A stretch of DNA of 64,000 nt, from the NCBI GenBank assembly GCA_020064725.1, contig JAGTWJ010000007.1, positions 744,001-808,000 of the forward strand, in the 5' to 3' direction. The stretch is from Drechslerella dactyloides (lineage: Eukaryota; Ascomycota; Orbiliomycetes; Orbiliales; Orbiliaceae). Under the pieces are notes generated by a model. It ran no database searches and was not told the DNA's origin. It was given only the letters and a program-made list of their open reading frames with translations. The first letter of the stretch is position 1. Each line of letters begins with the position of its first letter. The translations under genes and the position numbers were made by a program. This document shows, piece by piece, positions 35,693-47,758 of this stretch.

Positions 35693-37791
35693 ATGGCGAC
35701 CCTGTCTTCACCGCCGAGGGGGGAATCTCCCACAGGCGCTTCCCCAAGAAGCGCAGGAGGTTCCCCCCCAGCAGCGATACCAGAGGTTCTCGATGAGGTT
35801 ACCACAACGGTGCACCCAGAAATCGAGGCAGAAGTAAGGAATACCACCCGATTCGATCGAGATCGGCCTATCTTCTACTATGGTCCCTCATCGCAGTGAA
35901 CGCATGCTCATAGGAGAGAATTTGTTTCTAACGCTTACGATCATTCTTTAAACGCAGAGTTACACCGACTCTGCATATGGCGATTCCGACCTGTTTGTTT
36001 ACCCATCTCCCCTCCCTTTTGCTTCTGTGTGACGACCCTTCTACCCGGTGATGTCTGTAGGATAGGGGGCTTTTCGATAACATAGTCAGCGTGGTTGTCC
36101 CGAAGCAGATATTGGTGGGCTGACGTTTGATATCTTGCGCCATTCGCTGCGATACAGAGAGAGTTCAACCGCCAGCCTAGAGAGTTGGGTCCAGAATTAT
36201 GTCTACGAGAATGGGCGACGATACCACTCCTCGGAAATGGGTGACGGCAAGAGTATATGTCCCTCCTCAACACATATTCCGGCCAGAATGAAGCCCTTTT
36301 GGTGGATTTGTGCAGACAACAAACAATTTCTTCAATTATTATAGACTGGCTGGGCTATCTTGAAACGGCAACTAACCTACATTTGCTTGCATTTGGCCGC
36401 TTTGAGTAGGATACTTTATGCCAAATGACGAAGTACGTTTCTCCCTATGTACCCGTTAAAATTGTCCCCAAAGCCGGAACAACTCCGGAGCGACTTCTAA
36501 TCTTAGTCACCGCAGAGTGAGATGGATCGACTTGATCTGAGCCACCATCTCATGACTGTTCTCCAGAGGGGGAACCTGCACGCCGCACCGATTGGAGATA
36601 AGCCGCAGAAGATATTGGATATCGGAACCGGGACTGGTATCTGGGCGATTGAAATGGGTTAGTTTGCTAATGCCCTACCCAACTAATTCAAAGAATGTTT
36701 GATCGTTCCTTACGCCCTGGTGACAACAGCGGATAAGTATCCATCGGCTCATGTAAGTTGCTGCAAGTGTTTGCGTACCCGTTTTGCTATGGCAGTCCAA
36801 CCGCTAATGTGACTGCGGTAATATCAGATCATCGGCAACGATATAAGCCCTATCCAGCCCAGATGGTACGTCCTAGCCTTCTCAATGCCGCTTACCCATG
36901 ACCGGTTCGATGTATTCAATGCTCATACCAGCACGTGGTCTTGACAGGGTCCCTCCAAAGTCAGTGCAAACTTTGAATGTCAGCAGCCCAAAAGGAAACA
37001 AAACTAACCGCTTTCTTTTATCATAGCGTCAGCTTTGAAGTCGACGATGTTGAAAGAGAGTGGGCTTATGGCGAAAACACCTTCGATCTCATTTACTCTC
37101 GTTATATGCTTGGCGCTATCGCCGATTGGCCCAAGCTAGTCCATCAGGCGTATAAGTATGTCGTCCAAGAGTTAACTTTCCTTCCCATCTGCGTGTACCT
37201 GAGAGCATTGGATCCGAAAGCGTGTGAGTTAGCAGCTCGCCCTGGAGTCCTGTTGCTAAATACCTCTACCCTCTTTCAGTGCCCTCAAACCCGGCGGTTA
37301 TCTCGAAATTCTGGAGCCGGACTCACATCTCCTATGTGACAACGGTTCTCTAACATCTGATGCTCCATTATTGGCATGGAACAAACTGTTCATCGATGCC
37401 GCCGGAAAAATTGGACGCTCCGTTGTCGAAGCACCCTGCTACAAGAACTATCTTCGCGAGGCGGGATTCGTCGATGTTCACGAAGAGGTCTTCAAACTGC
37501 CCAATTCACCTTGGATGAAGGATAAACTACTGAAGGAAGTTGGTGGATACCATATGACCGCGTTCTCGGAAGCGCTGGAAGGTCTGAGTTTGAGGTTGTT
37601 TAAGGCGATGCATGATATGTCGGTGGGTGAGATTTACGTGCTGTTGGCGAAGGTTCGTTATGATCTGAGGAACAAGTCGATTCATACTTATTTCAATCTG
37701 TAAGTTTCTCTTCGTATCTCATTCATTACGTCTAAGTATAGATTCTAACAAGAGGTATAGGTACCGCTACGTTGCTCGAAAGCCGGGGTAA
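35693..37791 (+). CDS. LaeA-like SAM-dependent methyltransferase, ten exons
   Basis: Putative small-molecule or regulatory methyltransferase of the fungal LaeA-like family. Proposed exons: 35693-35833, 36162-36252, 36410-36432, 36516-36657, 36730-36752, 36828-36865, 36948-36959, 37027-37155, 37280-37699 and 37761-37791. Phases agree throughout and give 349 residues, normal for the family. Landmarks are SSTASLESWVQNYVYENGRR, GKRYFMPNDE, MDRLDLSHH, SAM motif I ILDIGTGTGIWAIEM, ADKYPSAH, IGNDISPIQP, FDLIYSRYMLGAIADW, LKPGGYLEILEPD, NSPWMKDK and the C-terminal YRYVARKPG. The first intron (328 bp) is long and its acceptor uncertain, so the N-terminal 47 residues are the weakest part. No stop or frameshift seen. 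No PKS/NRPS core gene is visible nearby, so its substrate is unknown. Confidence 0.88.
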
Positions 37792-39099
37792 ATGCTTGCT
37801 AGAACGATAAACACATGGAATACAGCGACGTGTGACGTTCGGGATAGCTGAGTTGATCAATCCAATTTATGCTTAAGTACTATACCGTTTTGCACGCCAT
37901 TCTTGTCGTCTCTCCGCTTCACTCCCTCTGTTCGTTCGCTTCGGCCCCGAGCCATCACGTCGCCTTCCGGCTTTCGTAAAGAGGTTGCTTGTCCCCCTTG
38001 CACGGGAAGAATCTCGTTATTGCAGGCCATTAGCTTGGCGTACTTTCGAGTTGGCGGAGTATCCCGATGTATAAGAGCATTCGCTGTCTTCCAGCCTTTT
38101 CGACACAGTTCAGAAGCCGTGCATTGGCGGTGAACTGTTGCAACCATTTTCCACCATACCCATCTATCTCTATTGGTATGATGGTAACCTCCCCTACTAT
38201 ACTCACCATGCCTGTGACGCGATATTTGGAAGTGGCAGGATGTATTCCGCGGAGCATATTTGAGAAAAAGAGCGATAAGGATTTTGAAATATCTGATAGT
38301 GTACTAAGGGATTCGTGTTAGTAACAGGTGTTTCTTGTTGTATTTCTGCTCCTGTGTATATTACAAGAATATTCAAACGGGTGAGGTAATTCTTATATTG
38401 GTGCGCGTGCAAGTCCTGCTGGTTAATTCTTAAATTGTTTCTCGGTTTTTCAAACGCATGATAGTAGACAATCTGTTTATATTAACATTCTAACAAGGAG
38501 ACAACGTCGCAAAAGGATCTGAACATAGCATGGTAAGAAAACTAGTTTTTGCTGCTCGGATTTTGTACTGTCCCTGTAGTGTTCTCGGCCGACGGGCTCC
38601 TTCTCAACTATGACTGTCCGTAGCTTCGTCACAGTAATAGCTGGGGTAACGGGCTTGTGATTGAATTTGAGCCAGGATCCTGGTGAGTCGGCACAGAAAT
38701 ACATGGGATTACGAAGTAATAGTTCGCAAATAGCACAAATAGGGTTTGATCAAAAACCAGCAGTGCGGGTGTCAAAAAATATATTGTTTGGTTCCAGGAT
38801 TAATACTGATACCAAGAAGGGGCACCGATGCCTGGTACCGCTCTAGCTGTAGCTCAACAAAGGGTATCTGCCTCAAGGCCTCCATCCATGCCTTAGTCAG
38901 AGTCAGGTTCTTCGTCCTTCAACAATTCAGTACCTTCCACTTCCGTTTCCCGAAACGATAACGTCACGAGCGACCTGATACCAGAAGGTCCAGTCGGCCG
39001 CTTCGCTCCTCTTTCCTCTCCTCTGCGTTCAACAAGGAAATGAACAACATCCGAGCGCGTGTCCCCCCGATAGGCCCGAGCAGAATGGTCAGAGTGGTT
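37792..39099. other. Region downstream of the methyltransferase
   Basis: 1.3 kb of normal-composition DNA with overlapping short frames on both strands. None has a recognisable domain or splice structure. At 38,959 the string ACGTCACGAGCGACC loosely resembles a pogo TIR tip, but I found no partner end. Confidence 0.45.
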
Positions 39100-40010
39100 T
39101 GCTGTCGGGCTACCTCAGCACAGCGAACGTTACAAAGTGTAGCGCTCTTTTATTAAATGTCTCAGCGGAGATGAACAAAGTCCAATGCTCGCTTATAATT
39201 AAAATTTCAACCATCTTTGCTTCCGCAAAACAAAACCACCATGGACAGGCAGAATTCCCCAAGCATAGACCCACACTCAACCATGGTGACGCTTTCACGG
39301 TTGCTGTCATAAAGCATAAACTTGTCATACTTTTGGATGTTAGTAGCACCACTTTCGCCTTTGCTGTATAGCTAATTATGAAGCCTGTCCCATCCCTATT
39401 CCATACATTTTGCAGCAGAATATCGTGCTTTTGGACGATTTAATGGTACTTGGCAAAGATATCGATGATTGTCTGCAGATCCATAGCGCGTCCACACTTG
39501 TTTTCAAGCACACAGAACATCGTAGCAGTCAATTCGGGTCTGCGTTTCAGGAATCTTGTCAGCTAGTTGCGGTTTAGCTGCCTGCCTGCCTGCAAGCATG
39601 TCGGCCATGCTCCTAATGAGATCATAACGCGGTGGATAGCCCCAGATATACAAACGAGCGATCTATTTGGAGATTGCCTCTTCTTCGATAGGCGTTAATG
39701 CTTGTTGCTGCGGCCGTAGCGGATGTTGTGGGCATCGGCGTTGGCCGTTAGCACGATGCTTCAGCGTCGATGGTGGGACTCCATAGTTGCGAGCTGCGGC
39801 ATTTAATGACAAGTCCGGCTCATACTCCCATGCCTGTATGGCTTCGGCTATTCCAATTTTATAATCTGCATTCGATTCTAGACGCATTTTTGACGTGTAA
39901 ATGGATGTTTTGGGAAGGTTGTTCATTATCCGGAGTCGGATATGAGGAGATTACACATAATCCCGGCCGGCTCGCTTACATAAGGCAGCTCACAGGCCGG
40001 TGCGCAACGT
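39100..40010 (-). mobile_element. Second pogo-like element, internally deleted relic
   Basis: Related to the element at 33,233. The minus-strand TIR at 40,010 begins ACGTTGCGCACCGGCCTGTG next to TA (40,011-40,012). The transposase N-terminus is at 39,926-39,663 (MRLESNADYKIGIAEAI, NAAARNYGVPPSTLKHR, then a TAG at ISK* at the same place as in the other copy). It continues as YIWGYPPRYDLIRSMADMLA, CVLENKCG and, near 39,350-39,230, a frame-shifted middle section. The DDE region and C-terminus are missing. The left end is uncertain; ACGTTACAAAGTGTAGCGC at 39,128 may be a diverged TIR. Confidence 0.78.
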
Positions 40011-40012
40011 TA

Positions 40013-40288
40013 TTCCTTTATGTTCCTGTATGCGCCGACTTCGTGTATGTGTTGGCCTTCGCCCTTGAATGATGGGACATTCAGTTGAAGGGACCATCGA
40101 TCAACTTAAAGACTTTAGTACATCAATAGCCAGACTATTTGCTATCGTTGTTACACACTTATTCCCACAGCCTCTATCGTACTCTTTCTACCTACTCCCT
40201 CCATTAAAAACCCGTACGATAGAACGCCGAGAGTCAGGACGCCAAGGTGAAGTGCGTTCGAGCCGACGAGCCGGCCCGAAGCGTAACA
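40013..40288 (+). repeat. LTR fragment of the gypsy family, lightly mutated
   Basis: Aligns with the 3' half of the LTRs at 28,926 and 59,002 and with the fragment ending at 52,519: the shared words are ATCAACTTAAAGAC, CTCCCTCCATTAAAAACCCG and GAAGTGCGTTCGA. It ends AAGCGTAACA. The pogo relic on its left appears to have inserted into it, removing or separating its 5' half. Confidence 0.8.
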
Positions 40289-42214
40289 GTTCCAGCATTG
40301 GTCCAGTGCAGATGGACAGCAGTCTTTGAAGAGAGAGTCTATCGGATGATCGAACGATTTGTGAAGCAATGCCATGTTTCTTCTCAATTTTTTTGGACAT
40401 GACTTGTTGAAAACGATGATGCAGGACGATCCCTTCCAATAATAGTTTTTGTTTTTGTTTCTTTTTGTTTTTTTTTTTGAAAGGAGATTTTCGCTGCTAA
40501 AGGCAGCGATTGGAGTGGCATCGGGATGTTGCGGATCTTGAGACTTTCTCATTCACACCGCCGATTGTGACCAAGGGGTTGCGGTAGAAGGCAATTCCCC
40601 GCGAATTGGTTGATTGCTCGTCATCCTATCGTTACTGGACAATCTGTTGTAGGCGCAGTTGCCCCTTATATGGTGATGGGATGGTTTGGGGGCCGCGGAG
40701 TCAACTAGAATCGACTTGTCGGATGGCGGGTGGCAAGGAAGGGCTTCGTCTACAAGACCAGATGGTGGTGATTATTTATAACAGGGACTAGGCTGTAGTC
40801 TTATCTCGACTGGTATTTAATCCTTCCGATTGACGCGTTTCGTTGTTCTTATTTGTCTGTAGATAAACCCGAATGCATCTTTGGGTGCGCTGCCTAAGGT
40901 GGGTTCTAAAGCTTTGGACCATGTGCCACACGCGTCTCTCCACGTGCCCTGGCAGCAAACCCAGGTGTCGGTCGTGCCTCGGTGCGCTCTGCCTTGTAAA
41001 TTTTGCGCACGAATTACACTTGCATGTATGTACACCTTTGTATGCATCTCGGGGGAATTAATTCGTACAGCGCACACGCGTACGGTCTCCATGTGCGTGT
41101 TCAAATCTTTCCGAGTACTCGAATTTAATTCATGGATCTCACGGTGTGACGGATACAGAAGCAGCTCCCCACTTGTCTAGTAACGGTGATGGACGAGTAG
41201 AGCACGAGATCGAGTTGGTGATGCTTTTTCAAGAGGCGAGGCCAGAGCTAGTCGGTTCCACAAAGATAGAGGCAGCACTACGATACGGTAGCGGCCTCGT
41301 CTCAGTCGACCCTCAGAGCAGCAGTCGGTCTGCGAAGGGATAGGGATAGATGTACACCATTTCTATATGGGGCAAGTAAATAGTACGTGATACTCGGTAA
41401 ATAGCACTTAAAGCTGGTGTTTTGATGCTAACCTCCGGAAATTGTCCCATCTCAGGAGACAGAAGCCCCCCGACCATTAGCTGCTCTACATTTTGTTCCC
41501 TTTCACGTCAGCCTTCTCAACTCATCCCACTAATCTTTCATCTATTCTTAGGTAACCGCCTTCCAACCTTGATCTAGTAAGCCGGGGTCAACCCGATGCG
41601 GAGACCGCAGTCTGCAAGACCGCCGTGAGCTTCTGAGGCACTTAACGCACTAACAGAGTGACGGGATCTTGATCCCTATTGATAATTAGGATTCTGCGGG
41701 CATCAATTCGACCAATAATCCGGTCGGCGTTATTTCTAGCTAGAATCATACAAGTGTCAATGAGTATGAAGGTGGGATTCATAAAGATGTTCAACCCTGC
41801 CTCCGGCAGGCCCCACTTCACCAGGTTAAGGCAATCCTTGGGATCAACGTTCTCGGGGAACTGTCTCTCTTTCGGTCGACCTCGAACAAGGAGCTCCATG
41901 CAATTCTATAGCCTGCGAAGCAGGCACGCCGGAAGCCTTTCGCAATCGAGCGATCTGAGGTTTGCTGTTATTCCGTGTCACCCGGCCACGTAGTTTCCCC
42001 GTAATTTTGTTGTTATAATCAAATTCATTTACGTAATCCGAGAGGTATTACCTATCCCCTAAGCCTAGCATTCCGCCCTTCCTTTCTTTCTCTCATCACG
42101 TACCTATCACGAGGTATCGATCGAACAGTTCCAGTCCCGTTACCGCAGGGTTGAGCCCGTCTTCTCCGGAAAAGCCACGCCTGTCAAGCATTAGGATTTC
42201 GAAATCAGAGCAGC
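40289..42214. other. Intergenic region without a confident gene
   Basis: 1.9 kb. A T-rich tract lies near 40,444-40,480. The only frame worth listing is the minus-strand one at 41,642-41,899. Nothing else recognised. Confidence 0.45.
41642..41899 (-). CDS. Hypothetical short ORF (85 residues)
   Basis: Begins MELLVRGRPKERQFPENVDP and contains the hydrophobic stretch LNIFMNPTFILIDTCMILA before DRIIGRIDARRILIIN. Composition looks protein-like, but I recognise no family, see no clear flanking exons and cannot exclude a chance frame. Confidence 0.25.
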   Translation of the reverse strand: MELLVRGRPKERQFPENVDPKDCLNLVKWGLPEAGLNIFMNPTFILIDTCMILARNNADRIIGRIDARRILIINRDQDPVTLLVR

Positions 42215-43364
42215 ATGACCGATCTTGATGCAACAACGCCTCGTGTCTTCCTCGTGCGTCACGGTAGGCATCCATTATAACACTTTTCGTATAGAGTCTG
42301 CATTTGAGAGTCCCGAATTTAAGCCCCAGACTTAGAAACTATGCCTATCGCTATCGGCTTTGAGAGCCCAGTTATCAAGCACTCGGCATAGTATACGACC
42401 AAGGATACTCCGTTCGGAATTGATAGTTACTGACGAAATAAAAAACTACAGGCAAAACAGAGTGGACAAAAAGCGGCCGGTACACCGGTAGCAAAGATCT
42501 CGAACTAACGCCCCATGGTATAAACCAAGTGACCGCTACCGCTCGCCAGCTCGTTGGCCCCGGGAAATTAATCGATCCCATACACATAGTACGGTATTGG
42601 GTCAGTCCGCGGAAACGAGCTCAGCAGACTTTTGAACTGCTATTCAGCGATCTTAATGCCTTTGTATCTGATGAGAATGATAACTCACTGCCGCAGCCGG
42701 TGGAAGACAAAGTGGCGGTAACAGAGGATATCGCCGAATGGAACTATGGTAATTATGAGGGCTTATTAGTTTGGGAGATTCGAGCGAAGAGAAAGGAACG
42801 AGGGTTGGATAGCGAGCCGGGTGCGTGGAATATCTGGCGGGACGGGTGTGAAGGTGGAGAGTGTGTTTTATCTCTAAATACCCACAACTTTTTCATCGAT
42901 ACAGGTGATCACAACTAGCAGACAACGCTAATCATAACGCCGATGTTATAGGTCCCCGCAACAAGTGAGTGACAGGCTGGATATGCTGATCGCAGAGATT
43001 CGCGAGATACAAGCACCATATATGAGTGGCGAACAGCGAGCCGATGTCGTCTTGGTGCGTGCAATATCATTTATTATATTATTTTTTACATACTTAGCTA
43101 ACGCTGATTGGGGACATCCAGGTAGCACACGGCCTCATATTGCGGGCCTTTGTAAAGAGATGGATGGGATATCCGCTAGACGATCCGCTACCGATGATAT
43201 TCTCCCCTGGTGCGATTGGTGCGCTCAGGTATGGAGCTTGTTTTCTTAGGTGTAATCAGAACCGTCTGAGTCAGTACTGAGAGAGATTCTCATTTAGCTA
43301 CAAGAGCCATAATATAGATGAGCCCTGCTTCTGCTTCGGGATGGCCCTACCGGTTACTGGATAG
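42215..43364 (+). CDS. Histidine phosphatase superfamily protein (SHB17/phosphoglycerate mutase-like)
   Basis: Predicted soluble phosphatase using a phospho-histidine intermediate. Five exons: 42215-42263, 42452-42860, 42952-43054, 43122-43228 and 43298-43364. All introns are GT..AG and phases agree, giving 244 residues. Exon 1 ends in the catalytic LVRHG motif, completed by KTEWTKSGRYTG in exon 2. Further landmarks are LTPHGINQ, WVSPRKRAQQTFELL (conserved Arg), EDIAEWNYGNYEG (conserved Glu), WRDGCEGGE, QRADVVL joined to VAHGLILRAFVKRWMGYPLD (second catalytic His), and SPGAIGAL near the end. The pattern Y-GKYEG plus VAHGHxLR is close to fungal sedoheptulose-1,7-bisphosphatase-type proteins, but substrate assignment is inference. 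The C-terminus (FCFGMALPVTG) is short and cysteine-bearing. Confidence 0.9.
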
Positions 43365-44335
43365 CGGATATAATCAAGTGCTAGTACTGCATGCAGATTA
43401 TTGTTCTTGCCCGTCGCCGTTATCTCGAACGCTGATGCTTTAACACCCACTCGTGCATAATCTGCGAGGCCAGCACAAACTGCATTCTCTACTCTTCGTT
43501 CCCGTACCTCTATTCAAGCGCCATCGCCCAGGCGCTCGTCTCAGCGCCTCTCTGACGTCCGACAGGCAGTTTATGCATACCAGCACTCGGACACATTCTA
43601 AACAGTGCCCGTGCCATCTCGAATCCGAGAAAATTTCGAGGGGCTCGCGCTAGCAACGGGACGGTTCTATTTCTAGTTTTTGGTGCATAACTTTGGAGAT
43701 GCTATTCACCGACTTGGTAGAAACTGGGTCGCCCAGCGTTTTCAGCCTGCTCCATATTGCTTGGGATATTTCCTGGGATTCCATTTTTCTATTTCTTGTT
43801 TCTCTATCGTAGTCGTGCCTCTTTCCCGTTACTGCCATCTTAATGTTGCTATTTCTCATTTTCTCGATTCTCGCTTCCTCTACCGAGGCTGTTAGCGGAG
43901 CCCAGAGGTGGTCTTCCGGGGCCGGTTTCTCGCTTCTGGGTTTGACCCATCCAACAAAGCCAACGCAAAGTTTGAGGCGATATTAGATCCATGATTGATC
44001 ACGGCTACCAGCAACAGTTCAGGGTTAGCATGAAGATAGTGAACATGCAACTGGTTCGGTAAATATTGACCGCGAATTCATCATATCAATTTACGTCTAG
44101 CGTAAATGCCAATACCAGTATCACCGTACATACAAGCTCCGTAGCATAAGCGTGTCTCTATACAAACTCTGTCGCCACTGAGGATACTTCCGAGCCTAAT
44201 AATAATTCACGCCGATAGCTAGCTACACGGACAGTTTACCGACTACCTCTCACACGATTGTTGTTCATATATCGCTTGTTAGCAAAGCCTCCATGCCCTC
44301 CGATGGACCTGCGGCTATTAATGGCACTATCCTTA
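43365..44335. other. Intergenic region, phosphatase to LPMO-like gene
   Basis: About 970 bp. Small frames on both strands (43,453-43,895) lack recognisable features. It lies between two genes that converge on it (phosphatase plus, LPMO-like minus), so it holds both 3' ends. Confidence 0.5.
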
Positions 44336-45270
44336 TCAACGACCGAAATATCCATGCACGAAGAGTACCACTATTAAGCACTGTAAGTTAGCCAAGCCGT
44401 TAGATCACGTAATTATGAAAAAAATCATTGTAAATACCTCAATGTAGCCAGGCTTCGGGCCGAAGTGTCTGCTGTAATCCCACATCCAGTATACCGTATA
44501 ATCCCTTCCAACCTTCGCCGTCTCGGGCAGCCTAAAGTAACTCTTGCACGGTCCAGCGATCCTTCCCGGTCCCCCGTGCCCAGTCTCAATACATACACTA
44601 TCGTCGAACGGCGTCATATCGAGTAGCACACCCTCGCTATCACCGCCCTTTCCATCACGCGTCCATTCAAGGACACTTACAATATCGCGGTCCGAACGCG
44701 GGTTCTGCGTACCATACCAATATATTGTACCTGGATTGGCCTGTGGGCCGTTTTTGCCCATCAAGAGTCTGCCAAATATGGCCATTCTCAAGATAGTCTG
44801 CACGAATGAGATCACCGGGGGTTGCTCTGAGCTTTGGGAAGGCTGGGTTTTGGCCGGGCGACGTGCGGCCAGGGGGGCAAACAGGTGTAGTGGAATTGAG
44901 TTGCAGAATGCGGTAAGTTGTGTCAGCGTCGACGGAGGTGGATTGGCGGCCAACTAATAGGTGGACATCGCAGTTAGTTAGCAAGGATAAATTTTTCGAT
45001 GCGGTGGGTAAAGGAGAGATAGAATACCAAAGTTCCTGATATACCCTTTTGTTGGATTGCTCTTGAAGAAGGGCCCGCTGGCACAAGTGAGTTCGTCAGG
45101 CTATATATCATATTGGTTAGCATTTGAGTCCGATAGATCAATCGTTATAGTTAACGACGTGAGGAGATTATTTGTACCCATGAATGTCCGTTGGTTAGTC
45201 CACAGAGTATCGAAAGCAGCAACAGTAGGTAGCGTGAACTAAATTGTACAATCTTTTGGTTAGTGTCCAT
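44336..45270 (-). pseudogene. Secreted LPMO-like protein (DUF7492-type) with a frameshift
   Basis: Exons on the minus strand: 45178-45270, 45028-45100, 44438-44953 and 44336-44380, with introns of 77, 74 and 57 bp. The start MDTNQKIVQFSSRYLLLLL is a signal peptide. It would be cut after TNG to expose HSW, the N-terminal His expected for a copper histidine brace. Then come FFKSNPTKGYIRNF, TPVCPPG, PFPKLRATPGDL-like text (AFPKLRATPGDLIRADYLEN), GHIWQT, GTIYWYGTQNP, WTRDGKGGDSEGVLLDM, FDDSVC and YTVYWMWDY, the pattern of a fungal LPMO-like family. Between GHIWQT and GTIYWYG the frame shifts by one base; one extra base, perhaps in the A run at 44,751-44,755, would explain it. Either a pseudogene or an assembly error. 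Confidence 0.82.
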
Positions 45271-47758
45271 TCTTTGAATAAGCAGCACGAAGCTATTTTA
45301 ACAATGAAAGGTGCCTTATAGAGGAATGGAAGATAGAATCGAAATCCAGTATGATATCCGTGTTCCTTAGTGGAGATACCGCTGCGGTGATAGCTGACGG
45401 ACCGAGACTCATAGAACGTTGGTTGTGGGAGGACGACGCGGTGGATTGAAGAGTCGTGGAAGGGGAAAGATTATGGGGAGCATTATTTTGGAGAGCTGAC
45501 GGCTCATAAAAACTTCGATATTATGAATGATGGAAGACTTTATTGGACAGCCGCATAATGCTAGTGGCATATTTCTAGGGCGCTGTACATGCAAATCTTA
45601 GAATTACGAAGAGGTCTCGAGGTGGCTAGGTACTAGGGCATCCACGCAGAATATCTAGATCCTTTTCCTCTTAGCTCACTAGTGGAGGTTGCCTTCTCCC
45701 CTTAGCCAGAAGTATATGGTTTTTTGCAACTCATAATCAAGATTCACAGTCTGCAATCTCGAAATTGAACAATCATATCTCATCCATACTCTTCACCATT
45801 CATCGAATGAGCTCTACGGCTATCCTTCCCGCCTCTCCTCTCATGCTCTCCAGCCACTTGAGACACGAAGAGACTGGAGATCTCGCCTTCATACCCCGCC
45901 ACCAAACATAGCCTGCAGCTGGTATCTCTTTATTTTAGGTCCACTACCTCAGTAGACATAGCCGTTCGTCCGGCATTCGACTGGAGACTGGGTAACTCTG
46001 TTCCTAGGCGTTGGATCCATGGACTCTCGCCTATAAATTTTAATCGACGTTAGATTCTAGCTTGGAATCTGCGGCGTCAGGTTATAACATATGTTATGTG
46101 TTCTATGAAGTGCTCTTACTATCTACTAAGAGCTGGTTTGGTGGCGTTAGGCCCAGCCGCCGTGAGTGCATCGACGCCATCAGCGACGCCATCAACAAGG
46201 ATAGCAGCGTCTCAACCCGCCCAGCCTGTAGCTGTAACATTGCTACGTGCGCTGCGAGATCACGCGCTCTGTATTATTCTAAACACGAAGAGCAAACACC
46301 AATTGAGTATAGAGCACAACATCAGACCGTGATTCATGCCGCGGGGCTACCAATGGCAGATGCCACGGCGCCATGATGTCATTTTATACATTAGTGTAGA
46401 GCCGCAGCCTCCGACTCGATTACCGCTAGCCTGCAAACTCAGAAACTATATCCTTAGGACTAACTCGATGATACCTAACGTAGGCCGCAAGCAGCGAAAC
46501 AGCCCCGAATTCTGCAGCGGATTATTTCAGGCTCATCGATATATCATATAAATTACTGTAGAATAGTCGCCTGGCGACTCGAAACTAGAAGCTAAACAAG
46601 CGTAGTTTCGCGAGGCAACTTACAACATACACGTACGCGCTATGAACACACGAAGTATATAATAATATATGCATGCATGCTGGAACCACAGGAAAGAAGG
46701 ATCAAGCACCACATAGCGAATGGATGTCGTCCACAGCAAGTCCTTTTTGAAACAATAATTCGGTGTCAGAGATTACTAAAGGCCAGCTGCCAGCAGATTC
46801 CAGGAAGTAAAGGAGCGAAATAGATGGGTCTGCTGTTGCGCCGACTGCTAGTGTGCGTGGTTATTACCAGACTCTTGCAATGTGTTGTGTGAGGTTGGCC
46901 GAGTTGGCTGCATTGCTGAAGTGGCAGCTCATTCGACGGGGCGGTTCGCTTGGTGAAGGTTCGCTTGGGAGGCGACAGCACACCCAGGCACACCACGCGA
47001 GCTTTTGCTTTTGCAGCCCCCGACGACTGAAGTGGGCCCCCGAGCTTGTGGGGTGGTCAGTTCGCTCGGCATGATTTGCATTTTCTCGATCGCCGCTAAC
47101 CATAACCAGCCCCGTTCTGCCGTTCTAAGGCAATCCAACAGTCGGCCTGAACGCTATTCACGAGCAGAGTCGCCGACATGGGAAGTAACAGAGGGCTGTC
47201 CATTTCCCTACCCCGGCCACCACTCTGCGGTCTTGCTGTGCCTCATTAATGTAGGTTGATTGCTTACACCTCCTTTCCAGAGCTCACGGGGCCAGCTGTC
47301 CAGTCCCACCATGTTTAGATCTTGATGATGCAAGCATCGTGCAGCATTAATCACACCCGACCTTCTGTTGTAACGCGATCCCTAACGCTGATTCGACGAA
47401 TGTCTGGACGAATCCATCCTAGTACTCATGGCGTTGGGTGTGCGCCTATCACCTTGCAGGTAGGGAGCAAAGTTTACCAGCCACTTCCGAGCTTCTGGTC
47501 TGCCCGCCTTTTGTATGCGGGTGTCGTCCGGACCAATTCGAGAGCGAGAACATCCGGAGTGAGCCAAACTGAAGGATGAAAGGGTTGTCGAGAGGGAACT
47601 GTGTTATATTAGGTGGACTCGAGGATGAGCAAGGCATCCAGAGAACTAGTCGTCGCCTCCGGACGCCGTCGATGCCTAAATTTACTGATGACCGTATACT
47701 CCTCCTACAGAGCTACTGTCTCTGTCGGAATTCTCTCTGCCTCTAGCAATATCGTGCG
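45271..47758. other. Long intergenic region
   Basis: 2.5 kb of normal-composition DNA. Many overlapping frames of 60-100 codons occur, none with recognisable motifs, consistent start/splice signals or neighbours that continue them. I see no transposon ends or RNA genes. Confidence 0.45.

Noticed and set aside
37857..38321. Overlapping 75-96-codon frames downstream of the methyltransferase
   Set aside because: Frames on both strands cover the same bases, no motif is recognisable and neither connects to neighbouring exons.
38955..39000. ACGTCACGAGCGACC as another pogo TIR
   Set aside because: The match to the TIR consensus is loose and no inverted partner or transposase sequence accompanies it.
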